Origin: DAORHV01 sp964458645
GTDB lineage: Bacteria; Patescibacteriota; Gracilibacteria; Peribacterales; Peribacteraceae
Length of the DNA: 64,000 nucleotides
Reading direction: 5' to 3'
Assembly (NCBI GenBank): GCA_964458645.1
Contig: CAYWJU010000007.1
Span: forward strand, 1 to 64,000
Positions within the stretch are counted from its first letter, which is position 1, and each line of letters opens with the position of its first letter. Below are positions 48,909 to 57,170 of this stretch, one piece after another. The notes below the pieces were generated by a model, which saw only the letters and a list, made by a program, of their open reading frames with translations, ran no database searches and was not told where the DNA came from. The position numbers and the translations under genes are program-made.

Positions 48909-51155
48909 ATGGCGCGATCCACGCGCAGCACCGGCCAGCGCCCGGTGTCACTGTTCCTGACCACGCTCGAGGACCGCACGACGCCCACGACGGGGCTGGT
49001 CCCGGGTCCGACCGACAACTTCGTCAGCAGCGTCACGCTGACGAGCACCGCGAAGGTGGAGGCGCCGAACGGCGGCCCCATCGCGGTGAGCAGTGACGGC
49101 CTCGAACGCATCGCCCTGGGCTCGTTGCCCGGCGGCTCGCCGACCCTCCGCGTGTTCGACTCGGGGGGCAGTGTCATCTTCCAGACGAACGCGTACTTCG
49201 CCGGGTTCACCGGTGGGGTGCGTGTGGCGTTCGGCGACATGAACGGCGACGGCGTGGACGACATCGCGACCTCCGCCGGTAACGGCGGCGGCCCGCACGT
49301 CCGCGTCTTCGACGGCAAGACCTTCAACGAGATCGCCAGCTTCTTCGGCATCGACGACCCCAACTTCCGCGGGGGCAGTTACGTCGCGCTGGGGAAGTGG
49401 GGCAGCGTCCCGATCGTCATCACCGTGGCGGGTGAAGGCGGTGGGCCGCGCATGACCATCAAGACCCTGACCGGCCAAGTCCTGGACAACCGCTTCGTGT
49501 ACCTCCCGGCCCTTCGGGACGGCGGCACGGCGGCGACCGTGGACGTGAACCGCGACGGGTACGACGAGATCATCACCGCGCCCGGCCAAGGGGGTGGCCC
49601 CCACATCCGGGTGATCGACGGAAAAATCCTGGCGACGACCGGCCAGGTGCAGTCGGTGGACTGGTTCGCGGACGACCCGAGTCTCCGCGTCGGTGTGAAC
49701 GTCACGGCCGGTAAGCTCGGTTCCCCCTGCGGGGCCGCGCTCATCGCCACGACGGCACGCACCGGCAACCCGGACCCCAGCTGGATCAAGCTGTGGGATC
49801 CGTCCACCGGACGGCAGATGTTGACCGCCCAGATCCCCGGACCGCTGCCCAAGATGGGAGCGTTCGCGGCTTTCGCCCCGTCCAAGGGCGCGAGTGACCA
49901 CCCGGACCTGCTGGTCTCGGCGTGGCAGGAAGGCGGCGACAAGGTCTTCGGCTACGACATCGGCGGGTACGACTACGATCGCTGGGACTGCGCCCCCATC
50001 GTCGTGGACCCGCCGTCCCCTCCCCCTCCCCCTCCCCCGGCTCCGCTCAGCGATCTCCACCTCGTCAAGATCGCGGACCGGACCACGGCGCAGACCGGCG
50101 ACACGGTGACCTTCACGCTCACGGTCCGTAACGACGGCCCGTCGAGCGCGAGCAGCGTGCTGGTGAACGACCCTCTGACCGCGGGCTTCGTCTACCTGGG
50201 CTCCTCCGCGTCGGTCGGTGCGTACAACGCATCGACCGGACGGTGGACCCTCGGGGACTTGGCCAACGGCGCAGTGGGCGCGCTCACCATCACCGCACGG
50301 GTCATCTCCGTCGGCAGCCTGACGAACACCGCGACGGCGTCCTCCTCGGTCGGCGACCCCGACCCGGCGGACAACACGTCGTCCGTGGTGATCACCGGTA
50401 CGTCCCCGCCACCCCCGCCCCCGGCCGCGTCCGCGAACCTGCGCATCACGAAGCAGGCAAGCGACGCGACGGTGTCGGTCGGTGAGACGGAGACGTACAC
50501 GGTGACCGTCAGCAACAACGGCCCGGACGCCGCAACGTCCGTGACCGTGAGTGACCAACTCCCCAGCGGCTTCAGCTTCCTGAGTTCCACTACTTCGGTC
50601 GGCGCGTACAACGCGACGACCGGAACGTGGACCTTGGGCAGTCTGGCCAACGGGGCGTCGGCGACGCTCACGATCATCGGCACGATTACGGCGACCGGGA
50701 ACATCACCAACTCGGCGAGTGTTGCGTCCGCGGTCGGCGACCCCGACACGGCCGATAACACCGCCGGTGCGACGGTTACCAGCTACACCCTGACGCAGCT
50801 GTCGGCGAACGGCCTCTTCTACCTGGTCAACAACCCGGGGAGCGGAGTCCCGATCGCGGACATCAGTGTCGGTGTCGGCCCGGTGACGCTGTCGCGCATG
50901 GTGATCACGCTGGGCACCGGTCTGTGGAGCGCCCTGGACGCGTCGAGTCTGCAGCTGAAGGTTCAGGGGGCCCTCGCCTCCGACCCCCGGCTCGGCACGA
51001 CGTACCAGATCGACCCCACCGGCTCGGTGCTGACCATCGACGGCATCGCGTTCGACATCACCACGTCGTCGGAGATCTTCCGACTGACCGCCGACGTGGG
51101 TGGTGCCGCGGTGCCGATCCAGGTGACGAGCGTGCGCGCCTACGGCCACCCGTAG
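48909..51155 (+). CDS. Planctomycete-style surface protein 3 (LEDRTTP; FG-GAP and DUF11 domains)
   Basis: 748 residues. LFLTTLEDRTTPTTG at about residue 20 is the Planctomycete LEDR-TP motif. Two FG-GAP-like repeats follow (GDMNGDGVDDIATSAG..., DVNRDGYDEIITAPG..., residues ~95-260), each with a Ca-binding DxNxDG loop. Next are a Pro-rich linker, DUF11 domain 1 (LVKIADRTTAQTGD..., ~380-490), another Pro linker, DUF11 domain 2 (~505-615), and the C-terminal domain shared with surface proteins 1 and 2, ending IQVTSVRAYG. Codon third positions are visibly more G/C than in neighbouring genes. With its Shine-Dalgarno, this strongly suggests acquisition. Adhesin-like role inferred. Confidence 0.75.
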   Translation: MARSTRSTGQRPVSLFLTTLEDRTTPTTGLVPGPTDNFVSSVTLTSTAKVEAPNGGPIAVSSDGLERIALGSLPGGSPTLRVFDSGGSVIFQTNAYFAGFTGGVRVAFGDMNGDGVDDIATSAGNGGGPHVRVFDGKTFNEIASFFGIDDPNFRGGSYVALGKWGSVPIVITVAGEGGGPRMTIKTLTGQVLDNRFVYLPALRDGGTAATVDVNRDGYDEIITAPGQGGGPHIRVIDGKILATTGQVQSVDWFADDPSLRVGVNVTAGKLGSPCGAALIATTARTGNPDPSWIKLWDPSTGRQMLTAQIPGPLPKMGAFAAFAPSKGASDHPDLLVSAWQEGGDKVFGYDIGGYDYDRWDCAPIVVDPPSPPPPPPPAPLSDLHLVKIADRTTAQTGDTVTFTLTVRNDGPSSASSVLVNDPLTAGFVYLGSSASVGAYNASTGRWTLGDLANGAVGALTITARVISVGSLTNTATASSSVGDPDPADNTSSVVITGTSPPPPPPAASANLRITKQASDATVSVGETETYTVTVSNNGPDAATSVTVSDQLPSGFSFLSSTTSVGAYNATTGTWTLGSLANGASATLTIIGTITATGNITNSASVASAVGDPDTADNTAGATVTSYTLTQLSANGLFYLVNNPGSGVPIADISVGVGPVTLSRMVITLGTGLWSALDASSLQLKVQGALASDPRLGTTYQIDPTGSVLTIDGIAFDITTSSEIFRLTADVGGAAVPIQVTSVRAYGHP

Positions 51156-51191
51156 GAACTGTAAAAGAGAAGCCGGCGTGAAAGACGCCAG

Positions 51192-51230
51192 CCCCCGATC
51201 CACGAGAGTGGACCGGGGGCGCTTCCTTGT
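51192..51230. terminator. strong hairpin between surface protein 3 and the SLH protein
   Basis: CCCCCG-A-TCCAC and GTGGA-C-CGGGGG (51192-51203/51208-51219) form an 11-bp stem with one mismatch and a GAGA loop, followed by CGCTTCCTTG. It separates two convergent genes. A smaller GGCGT/ACGCC hairpin lies just before it. Confidence 0.7.
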
Positions 51231-51238
51231 ACGCGGAA

Positions 51239-53113
51239 TTACTCGATTCCCGCCGAGAAGCCGGCGTCTCCTTGGGAAGACGACGAAGACATTGCGGGCG
51301 TATCACCCAAAATGAAACAGGCGCTGTTGGAATTCGGAATCGGAGCGGCGTCGCGGTTCTTCAGGTACTGGTAAATGGCCACCGCGGTCTCTTTGCGCGT
51401 TTGCTCGGCACCCGGCTCGAACTGCCAGTTGCTGTCCGGATACAACTGATACGCCTCGGCCACCGCCGCACCGGACGCGAACCAGTCATCCGGCTGTACG
51501 TCCTTGGAGCAGACCGGCCAGCCGACCGGCTGAATACTGCACGCACGCAACAGCATGGCGGTGAATTCGGCATGGTTCACTGTATCACCAGGTCGGACGG
51601 TGCCGTCGGGATTCCCCAAGATGACGCCATGCGCCATGGCAGAGCGCAACAGCGGCGCGTACCACTGCGTGGAATCGATATCCGGTGCCGAACGGCCGGA
51701 TTGCTTGTCTTCGCTTAAGTTACACGCTCGCAACAGGAATTTGGCGGTCTGCGCACGGTTCAGCGGCGCATCGCCGTCGAACGTGCCGTCGGGCAAGCCG
51801 GTGGCGATGTCGCGACGGTACAACTCGGTGGCGGCCTTGCCTTCGTCCGTGCACTGGTCCACATCCGGGTACGGATTGCCGTAGTCGGCGCACTCTTCGT
51901 CATCGAGCACGGGTTCTTCGTACGAGGCCGGAGGCAAGACGAGAGCGTCACCTTGGGACCCACACTCGTCGGCGAACGTCACGGAAAGCGCGTTGAAATC
52001 GGCGCCACGATCGTGGCCGGAGTTCTTCAGGCGCACCAGCTTGGCACGCACCTCTTTGCAATCATCGTCCTCGGCGCGAAAATTTTGCGCCGGGCAGTGC
52101 TGTGTGAATTCTTGCTTGGCTGCACTGCAGCGCTCCGCGCTTTCGGTTTCGCACACTGTTCCCACACGCTCGCGAAACGCAACGCACGAGTCGGCGTGTT
52201 CGGCTATCGACTCGGCATCGCAGGAAATGCGTATGCAATTGTTTTTGTCTGTGGATGTATACGCACGTCCGCCGCGCTCGGAGCACGACCGTGAAATTTT
52301 CTCGTTCTCTTCCATGCTCGGACACGACTGACTTGGATTGCCACATGCGGTGGTGCCACCGCACTCCCACTCCACATTGAACGAATTCACACCACACTTG
52401 CCGGTGGACTGGTTGCAGCGGCCTTTGCAGGCATCTTCGGCAAAGCGATGCCAATCCTCGGATGCACGGCACGAGCCTTCATCGCCGGATGCCTGACGGA
52501 AGCCGTCGTAGCATTCCCACGAAGCATTGCGGAAACCGGGGTTCTCCTGACATGCGCTGTCGGTGCATTTCACTCGACGGCAACTGCCGTCATTCACGTA
52601 CTCGTACGCAGCGCCTTTTTGCGTGCATGCGGCAACCGCACGATCCAGTTCGTAGTTCGACGGGCACGATTCTCCGGATGCGCATTGGGCAATGCTGCAC
52701 GAATTGCGCGTGGTGTACTCGTAATCTTTTCCAACCGCCTTGCACTTGGCGATGACATCGTTGTTCTGGCGTTCAGTGGGACACTCCGGCGCTTCCATGC
52801 AGCGGATAACGGTGCACCGACCGTCGTTGAATTTCTCGGGTTGCTTACCGTCGGCCTGGCAACGTTGTGCGCGGTCATTCAGTTCGGCATCCGTCGGACA
52901 CACGGCAGTAGCAGGAAGACACTTGGCACGCTTGCACTGGCGTTCATCCATATACGTTTCGTAGGGCAGAAGATTCGCTTCGCAGGCGCGAATGTCTGCC
53001 GCAACCGAGGGGCAATCCGGCGATGAAGACGACGCCGACGATTCGGCGCTGACGAGGGATGTGGAAAAGAGGGCGGTCGCAGCCAACGACACAACCAAGA
53101 ATGCTCGGCGCAT
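51239..53113 (-). CDS. Cys-rich S-layer-homology (SLH) protein
   Basis: 624 residues. Signal peptide MRRAFLVVSLAATALFSTSL with cleavage after VSAES. About 30-190 holds four Cys repeats of the pattern CP-x-x-x-ELD-x-x-...-C-...-Y-Y-...-C-x-x-x-x-C. About 190-430 is a further Cys-rich and charged region. The C-terminus carries three SLH units (TGLPDGTFDGDAPLNRAQTA, LGNPDGTVRPGDTVNHAEFT, QFEPGAEQTRKETA), which attach proteins to the cell wall or S-layer. ATG 53113 is chosen for the signal peptide and the TTCCCTTCCCTTTTCC tract before it. It should depend on the DsbB system for folding. Confidence 0.85.
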   Translation of the reverse strand: MRRAFLVVSLAATALFSTSLVSAESSASSSSPDCPSVAADIRACEANLLPYETYMDERQCKRAKCLPATAVCPTDAELNDRAQRCQADGKQPEKFNDGRCTVIRCMEAPECPTERQNNDVIAKCKAVGKDYEYTTRNSCSIAQCASGESCPSNYELDRAVAACTQKGAAYEYVNDGSCRRVKCTDSACQENPGFRNASWECYDGFRQASGDEGSCRASEDWHRFAEDACKGRCNQSTGKCGVNSFNVEWECGGTTACGNPSQSCPSMEENEKISRSCSERGGRAYTSTDKNNCIRISCDAESIAEHADSCVAFRERVGTVCETESAERCSAAKQEFTQHCPAQNFRAEDDDCKEVRAKLVRLKNSGHDRGADFNALSVTFADECGSQGDALVLPPASYEEPVLDDEECADYGNPYPDVDQCTDEGKAATELYRRDIATGLPDGTFDGDAPLNRAQTAKFLLRACNLSEDKQSGRSAPDIDSTQWYAPLLRSAMAHGVILGNPDGTVRPGDTVNHAEFTAMLLRACSIQPVGWPVCSKDVQPDDWFASGAAVAEAYQLYPDSNWQFEPGAEQTRKETAVAIYQYLKNRDAAPIPNSNSACFILGDTPAMSSSSSQGDAGFSAGIE

Positions 53114-53257
53114 GAACGGAAAAGGGAAGGGAATGGCATCACTATGGGAATCCGCAGGCGCGAAAGCAATTGCAGGGGCCATCATTCTCCTCTCCAATCG
53201 CTCGGAACGACTGGAAAAGCCCTTGGGCCTCCTGTACCCTTCGTGCGCTTCACCGTG

Positions 53258-53276
53258 CGCCCGTAGCTCAGCTGGC
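53258..53276 (+). pseudogene. 5' fragment of a tRNA-Arg
   Basis: GCGCCCGTAGCTCAGCTGG is identical to the first 19 nt of the tRNA-Arg at 53347. The rest of the cloverleaf is missing. It lies 89 bp upstream of the intact gene. Confidence 0.7.
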
Positions 53277-53346
53277 CTAGGCGCGCGTAGCAAGCCGTTT
53301 ACCAAGAAGGAATGCGACGGCTGCCGAAGATATGTTCACACCATGT

Positions 53347-53423
53347 GCGCCCGTAGCTCAGCTGGATAGAGCATCAGCTTGCGGAGCTGGGGGTCGTAGG
53401 TTCGAATCCTGCCGGGCGCACCA
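53347..53423 (+). tRNA. tRNA-Arg (anticodon GCG)
   Basis: 77 nt with encoded CCA. Acceptor GCGCCCG pairs with CGGGCGC. Anticodon loop TTGCGGA gives GCG, which reads CGC/CGU. D-arm and T-arm (GTAGG-TTCGAAT-CCTGC) are normal. Confidence 0.95.
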
Positions 53424-53451
53424 CTCTTGAATCACGATTGCATCCTACGTA

Positions 53452-53916
53452 TCAGGATGCCTTTTCGTGCGCCGTTGCTTCGCCAGCCAGGAGTTCTGCG
53501 AGTGTGCGAACGACGACATCGACGTTGCTAGCCAATGCATACTCGATTTCCGATTCCACCCCTCTCGTCCCGCGCGATTCTTCGGGAACAACCAAGCGCG
53601 TGATTCTGCCGGAGGAAATCAGGCCGCGCCAAAACACGTCGAATTTTACCGCGTAGTCCATAGGTGCGCCGGCTTGATTGATGTCCAGCCAAGGGATCTG
53701 GTCAAAAACAACCTCCCCCTGTGCACGCAGCGCGGCAATGATCTGCTGAAGCGTGGCGATATTGGCGTTCAAAATTGCCTGATCTGCGCCAACGCGCATT
53801 TGCGCGGAAACCATCGCCGCTTTGCCGCCCAATTGCTCGTCGATTTCAGCGAGCGCTTTTTCGAGCAAACTGGCATAGAACAGGCTCGAATCGCCGTTGG
53901 GAGACTCTTTGGTCAT
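53452..53916 (-). CDS. hypothetical protein (154 aa), possibly deoxyribosyltransferase-fold
   Basis: 154 residues, soluble. The C-terminal half reads RLVVPEESRGTRGVESEIEYALASNVDVVV, in which GVESEIEYA resembles the Gly-x-x-x-Glu segment of nucleoside 2-deoxyribosyltransferase-like folds; this is weak. The N-terminal half is helical and Ala/Gln-rich. A TACACT box (53925-53930) lies 8 nt before ATG 53916, so the mRNA should be leaderless. Confidence 0.55.
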   Translation of the reverse strand: MTKESPNGDSSLFYASLLEKALAEIDEQLGGKAAMVSAQMRVGADQAILNANIATLQQIIAALRAQGEVVFDQIPWLDINQAGAPMDYAVKFDVFWRGLISSGRITRLVVPEESRGTRGVESEIEYALASNVDVVVRTLAELLAGEATAHEKAS

Positions 53917-54011
53917 AGTCGAAGAGTGTACCACATTTCCCGTTGTTCAGATACAAGTCCGCCAAAACGCGATTTATGGCTTCTGGACGTGCAAAAACGG
54001 CTGTTTTTTGC

Positions 54012-54017
54012 TATACT
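54012..54017 (+). promoter_or_regulatory. -10 box of the 54029 gene
   Basis: TATACT lies 11 nt before ATG 54029 in an AT-rich stretch. No Shine-Dalgarno sequence. Confidence 0.5.
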
Positions 54018-54028
54018 GAGAAGATTTC

Positions 54029-55117
54029 ATGGTTCCGACCGAAACCCCTACCGGCAACGCGCAGCTCGACGGCTTGCTCTCGCTCATGCGGCAGCCTGTT
54101 CCGGAAGTTGCCGCCGAGCGCACAAAAGTCTTCGGCGCTGTCCGCAAAAGCATTGGCGAATTGCAAGCCAACTTGAATGCGCTCACGCAGCCTCAGGTGA
54201 AACAGTTGCAAGTTGCCATCGCCGATTACGAAGCACGCACGAAAACGGTGCAGGTCGAAATCCATGGGGATCTCGGTACATTGCGCCAACAAATTCTCAA
54301 AACACACCCTGCAGCCGCCACCGCTCCTGCTGGAGCAACTGCGCCGCCGACTGATCGACCCATGACGCTGGAAGAATATACGAACAACTCATTCCCCAAC
54401 CCTGCGGAGCGCACCGGAATCGCGTGGAATCTGCGCTCACTGTGGTACGGCTTGTACCGCATGGCGTTCGGTATCGGAAAGATGTTCGGGCGACGCACAG
54501 CCCCGATTGTATCCACTGCCGCACCAGTCAATCCGCCTACGGAGGTTGCCACAACGGGCGGTACGGATATTGAAACGCTGCCGCAGGTCGGCGGGCAGCC
54601 GCAGAACCTGCTTGCGCTCGCCAACAGCGGCCTACTCCGCTTGGGCGACGCAAGGCTCTCGCTGATCCGCACGGGGACCGGCCCCAACGAGAAGTATCTG
54701 TTCGACATCGGCACCAAGCGTTACGAGCTGATCATCGATGATTACGCGTTCGAGGGAGGTGCGGTGGCTCCGCTGAGTGTCAGTCGCGAATTCGTAGCGA
54801 ATGAAAGGCAGGCCACCACTGCCATCCGTTTTCAGGACGGCAACGTCGTGTTGATCGGCGAAGCGAACATTCCGCTAAAAGGCGCCGTCGGTGGCCGGAC
54901 GCATATTCCTCGCGCGGATTTCATCGCCATGATCCAGTCGGTGGTAAAACAACAGGCAGCCGGAACGAATCCGGTCCGTTTCGACAACGTCAACGTCCGC
55001 TATACCGGCATGATCCAGACCACTGCCGGCAATCCGCTGTTCGCACGCATGCGCGGACCGGTGAATCAAGCACGCGTCATTCCCTCTATCCGCTTCGTGG
55101 AGGTACCGCGAACCTGA
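54029..55117 (+). CDS. hypothetical protein (362 aa)
   Basis: 362 residues. The N-terminal ~90 form a helical, probably coiled-coil segment (KSIGELQANLNALTQPQVKQLQ), then a Pro/Ala/Thr linker, a short amphipathic segment WNLRSLWYGLYRMAFGIGKMF (not long enough for a sure membrane helix), another Pro/Thr linker and a C-terminal domain (~195-362) that looks beta-rich. No family recognised. Its last 52 bp overlap the end of rnhB on the other strand. Confidence 0.6.
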   Translation: MVPTETPTGNAQLDGLLSLMRQPVPEVAAERTKVFGAVRKSIGELQANLNALTQPQVKQLQVAIADYEARTKTVQVEIHGDLGTLRQQILKTHPAAATAPAGATAPPTDRPMTLEEYTNNSFPNPAERTGIAWNLRSLWYGLYRMAFGIGKMFGRRTAPIVSTAAPVNPPTEVATTGGTDIETLPQVGGQPQNLLALANSGLLRLGDARLSLIRTGTGPNEKYLFDIGTKRYELIIDDYAFEGGAVAPLSVSREFVANERQATTAIRFQDGNVVLIGEANIPLKGAVGGRTHIPRADFIAMIQSVVKQQAAGTNPVRFDNVNVRYTGMIQTTAGNPLFARMRGPVNQARVIPSIRFVEVPRT

Positions 55118-55719
55118 GACATGGATTTCAGGAACGTTTTGCGGTGCTCGATGGAGCAACCTTTCTTTTTGATGAGCGCCAAGTGCGCCGGTGTGCCGTA
55201 GCCCTTGTGGATTGCAAACTTGTACCCCGGAATGCTGGCATCTAGATCACACAGGAGTTTGTCGCGCGAGACTTTGGCAAGAATGGACGCGGCGGCAATG
55301 CATGGCTCGGATTGGTCTCCGCGCACAATGGAGCTGTGGGGGTGATCGAACCAAAACGCATCGCGTCCGTCGATGAGCAAATACAGGGGCGTGGCGCGCG
55401 CAGCGACTTCGGCCACCGCTGCTTGCATGGCCAATTCGGTGGCAGCCAAAATCCCCAGACGGTCGACATCGTGAGCCGAGACGATGCCAACGCCGCACAG
55501 ACAGTGGTCGATGAGCCACGCGAACGTTTCCCCCCTCTGCTCCGGCGACATCTGCTTGCTGTCGGCAATGAGCACCGGCGGCTTGGAGCCGTCCGGCAGC
55601 ACGCAGGCACCGGCTACAACCGGACCAGCGACGGCACCGCGTCCGGCTTCATCGACGCCCACGATGAACGTACGGCCTTTCACCGACAAGACGGGTGCGA
55701 CGACGCTTACAGCGGACAT
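55066..55719 (-). CDS. rnhB: ribonuclease HII
   Basis: 217 residues. RNase HII cuts RNA in RNA-DNA hybrids and single ribonucleotides in DNA. Motifs: IVGVDEAGRGAVAGPVV with the first Asp-Glu pair, DSKQMSPEQR, the Asp in LLIDGRD, and AAASILAKVSRDKL with the last Asp. The C-terminal extension SQVRGTSTKRIEGMTRA is short. The downstream overlap of 52 bp with a convergent gene is longer than usual here. Confidence 0.95.
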   Translation of the reverse strand: MSAVSVVAPVLSVKGRTFIVGVDEAGRGAVAGPVVAGACVLPDGSKPPVLIADSKQMSPEQRGETFAWLIDHCLCGVGIVSAHDVDRLGILAATELAMQAAVAEVAARATPLYLLIDGRDAFWFDHPHSSIVRGDQSEPCIAAASILAKVSRDKLLCDLDASIPGYKFAIHKGYGTPAHLALIKKKGCSIEHRKTFLKSMSQVRGTSTKRIEGMTRA

Positions 55720-55753
55720 ACCGGAAAGCCTAGCAGACTCCGCACACGCACCG

Positions 55754-56716
55754 TTAACGACGAACCGGCTTTTTCGGAGACCAGCAGATGATGCGTACGA
55801 TGCGACGCCAAATGCCGGACAACGTCTGCTTGCTCGGCAGCAACCAACCCGCTTTGTAGCGTTGTTGCATGTATTCCTCGAATGTCACCCACGTGAAAAG
55901 CACCAGCACGTAGAGCGTTCCTTCGCCGGTAACGCCGGTCGTCCAAAGAAGTTCACGCTGCACCCAAATGAGCAACCAGATGAACCCGGCGTACAAACGA
56001 AATCGCGTGAAGATAAAGAACAGCACGAACGTATGAATCCACCACGGACTGGCCCACAACCACGGCGCCCATGTCATGTGACCGTCGATGAAATTCATGA
56101 TCCACTGCTTCAGGACGGGGTGCACGCTCATAATGTCCTGCTGAAAGTGCGCGTACTGTCCTACGAACGACGATGTCCATGGATCGCCGACGATGTAGCG
56201 CATGTGCTGGTACTTGAAGCCCAGGAGCAGCAACACAAATGTAAGGAGCGACCAAATGCGCGGCGTCATGGACTCGCGGAAGAAGTAGAACACACCCAGC
56301 CAAATGGCCACGCCGCTGAAGACCAAAAACCCGAAACCATTGAACGTGGACAACAGAATGTTCGTTTGCACGAACACGAGCAGCAGTCCGGCCCAGCGGA
56401 GTTTTTTGTTATAGATGAGCAGAATACCGATCGCACATTGCGATAAAATGACCACCGATGCGAGAAAGTCCGCATACGGCAGCATGAACTTCAGGAATTC
56501 GCGGTAGCCACGCAGCGTGAATCCGCTCTCCAACCAATAGTTGATGTCTTGTGATAACGGAACGATGCGCGCACCGAAGAAACTGTCGGTCAATTTAAAG
56601 TACGAGGCCGCCACGAAGAACAGACCCACGAAAACCTGAGCAATGCGCGGCCAAAAAGAATCTTGCACGACGGTATTCACATTCTTCGACGGCCGGCGCG
56701 AGGTTTTTGGAGGCAT
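55754..56716 (-). CDS. DoxX-like multi-pass membrane protein B2
   Basis: 320 residues with about eight hydrophobic helices. FVGLFFVAASYFKLTDSFFG near the N-terminus and a later VILSQCAIGILLIYNKKLRWAGLLLVFVQ fit the DoxX pattern. It is a paralogue of B1 (57171-58037): both share FKLTDSFFGA, YREFLKFMLPY, LSTFNG/AATFNG, GDPW-x-x-SFV and TGEGTL-x-VL followed by EE. It is the last gene of the minus-strand operon starting at 60188; its ATG overlaps the stop of A2 by one base. DoxX-like proteins are linked to redox or thiol reactions; the reaction here is unknown. Confidence 0.65.
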   Translation of the reverse strand: MPPKTSRRPSKNVNTVVQDSFWPRIAQVFVGLFFVAASYFKLTDSFFGARIVPLSQDINYWLESGFTLRGYREFLKFMLPYADFLASVVILSQCAIGILLIYNKKLRWAGLLLVFVQTNILLSTFNGFGFLVFSGVAIWLGVFYFFRESMTPRIWSLLTFVLLLLGFKYQHMRYIVGDPWTSSFVGQYAHFQQDIMSVHPVLKQWIMNFIDGHMTWAPWLWASPWWIHTFVLFFIFTRFRLYAGFIWLLIWVQRELLWTTGVTGEGTLYVLVLFTWVTFEEYMQQRYKAGWLLPSKQTLSGIWRRIVRIICWSPKKPVRR

Positions 56717-57168
56717 TATTGCAGCTGGGAACGGAACCATTCGGCATTCGGATCCAGTGGCACATCGCATGCATTGCGCGGATCGAAGAAATGTTTGCCT
56801 TTAAATTCAGGACTCACCCAGGTTACTTTCCAGCCGTCCTTGGTGACGCGGCCACACTGCACCTTGCGGGCCCACATGAGACAACTCATGAAATTGTGCA
56901 TCGGCGCACTGAACACCGCACCCGGTCCAACCGTGCTGGCTTGCACCCACTCGGATTGCACGCCCTCCGTTTTCGGGTCTGCCGAGTACGTATCCATACG
57001 GCACCAACTGTCGGTATACATGCCACCCCACTGGGTGAACTTCATCAAACCGAAAAATCCGGGCAGCATCATGCAGGTGACAATCGCGGTTGCAATGACG
57101 CCAAAGCAGGCCGACCACGGTCGAAAGAGGCTCGGCATGCCGGAACGTCGAAAGAAGATCGTAGACAT
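56716..57168 (-). CDS. membrane-anchored Cys/Trp protein A2
   Basis: 150 residues: one N-terminal transmembrane helix (about 18-42) and a ~105-residue extracytoplasmic domain. Conserved with its paralogue A1 (58025-58492) are KFTQWGGM-x-TDSWC, SCLMWA-x-x-VQCGRVTKDGW and NACDV...EW-x-RSQL. Four Cys and several Trp in the same positions suggest two disulfides or a metal site. It lies 2 bp downstream of B1 and overlaps B2, so A and B are translated together. Family unknown. Confidence 0.65.
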   Translation of the reverse strand: MSTIFFRRSGMPSLFRPWSACFGVIATAIVTCMMLPGFFGLMKFTQWGGMYTDSWCRMDTYSADPKTEGVQSEWVQASTVGPGAVFSAPMHNFMSCLMWARKVQCGRVTKDGWKVTWVSPEFKGKHFFDPRNACDVPLDPNAEWFRSQLQ

Positions 57169-57170
57169 GT

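Noticed and set aside
48948..51203. 751-codon open frame antisense to surface protein 3
   Set aside because: The strongly G/C third positions of the real gene remove stop codons from the other strand; the product is an Arg/Gly/Val run with no motif.
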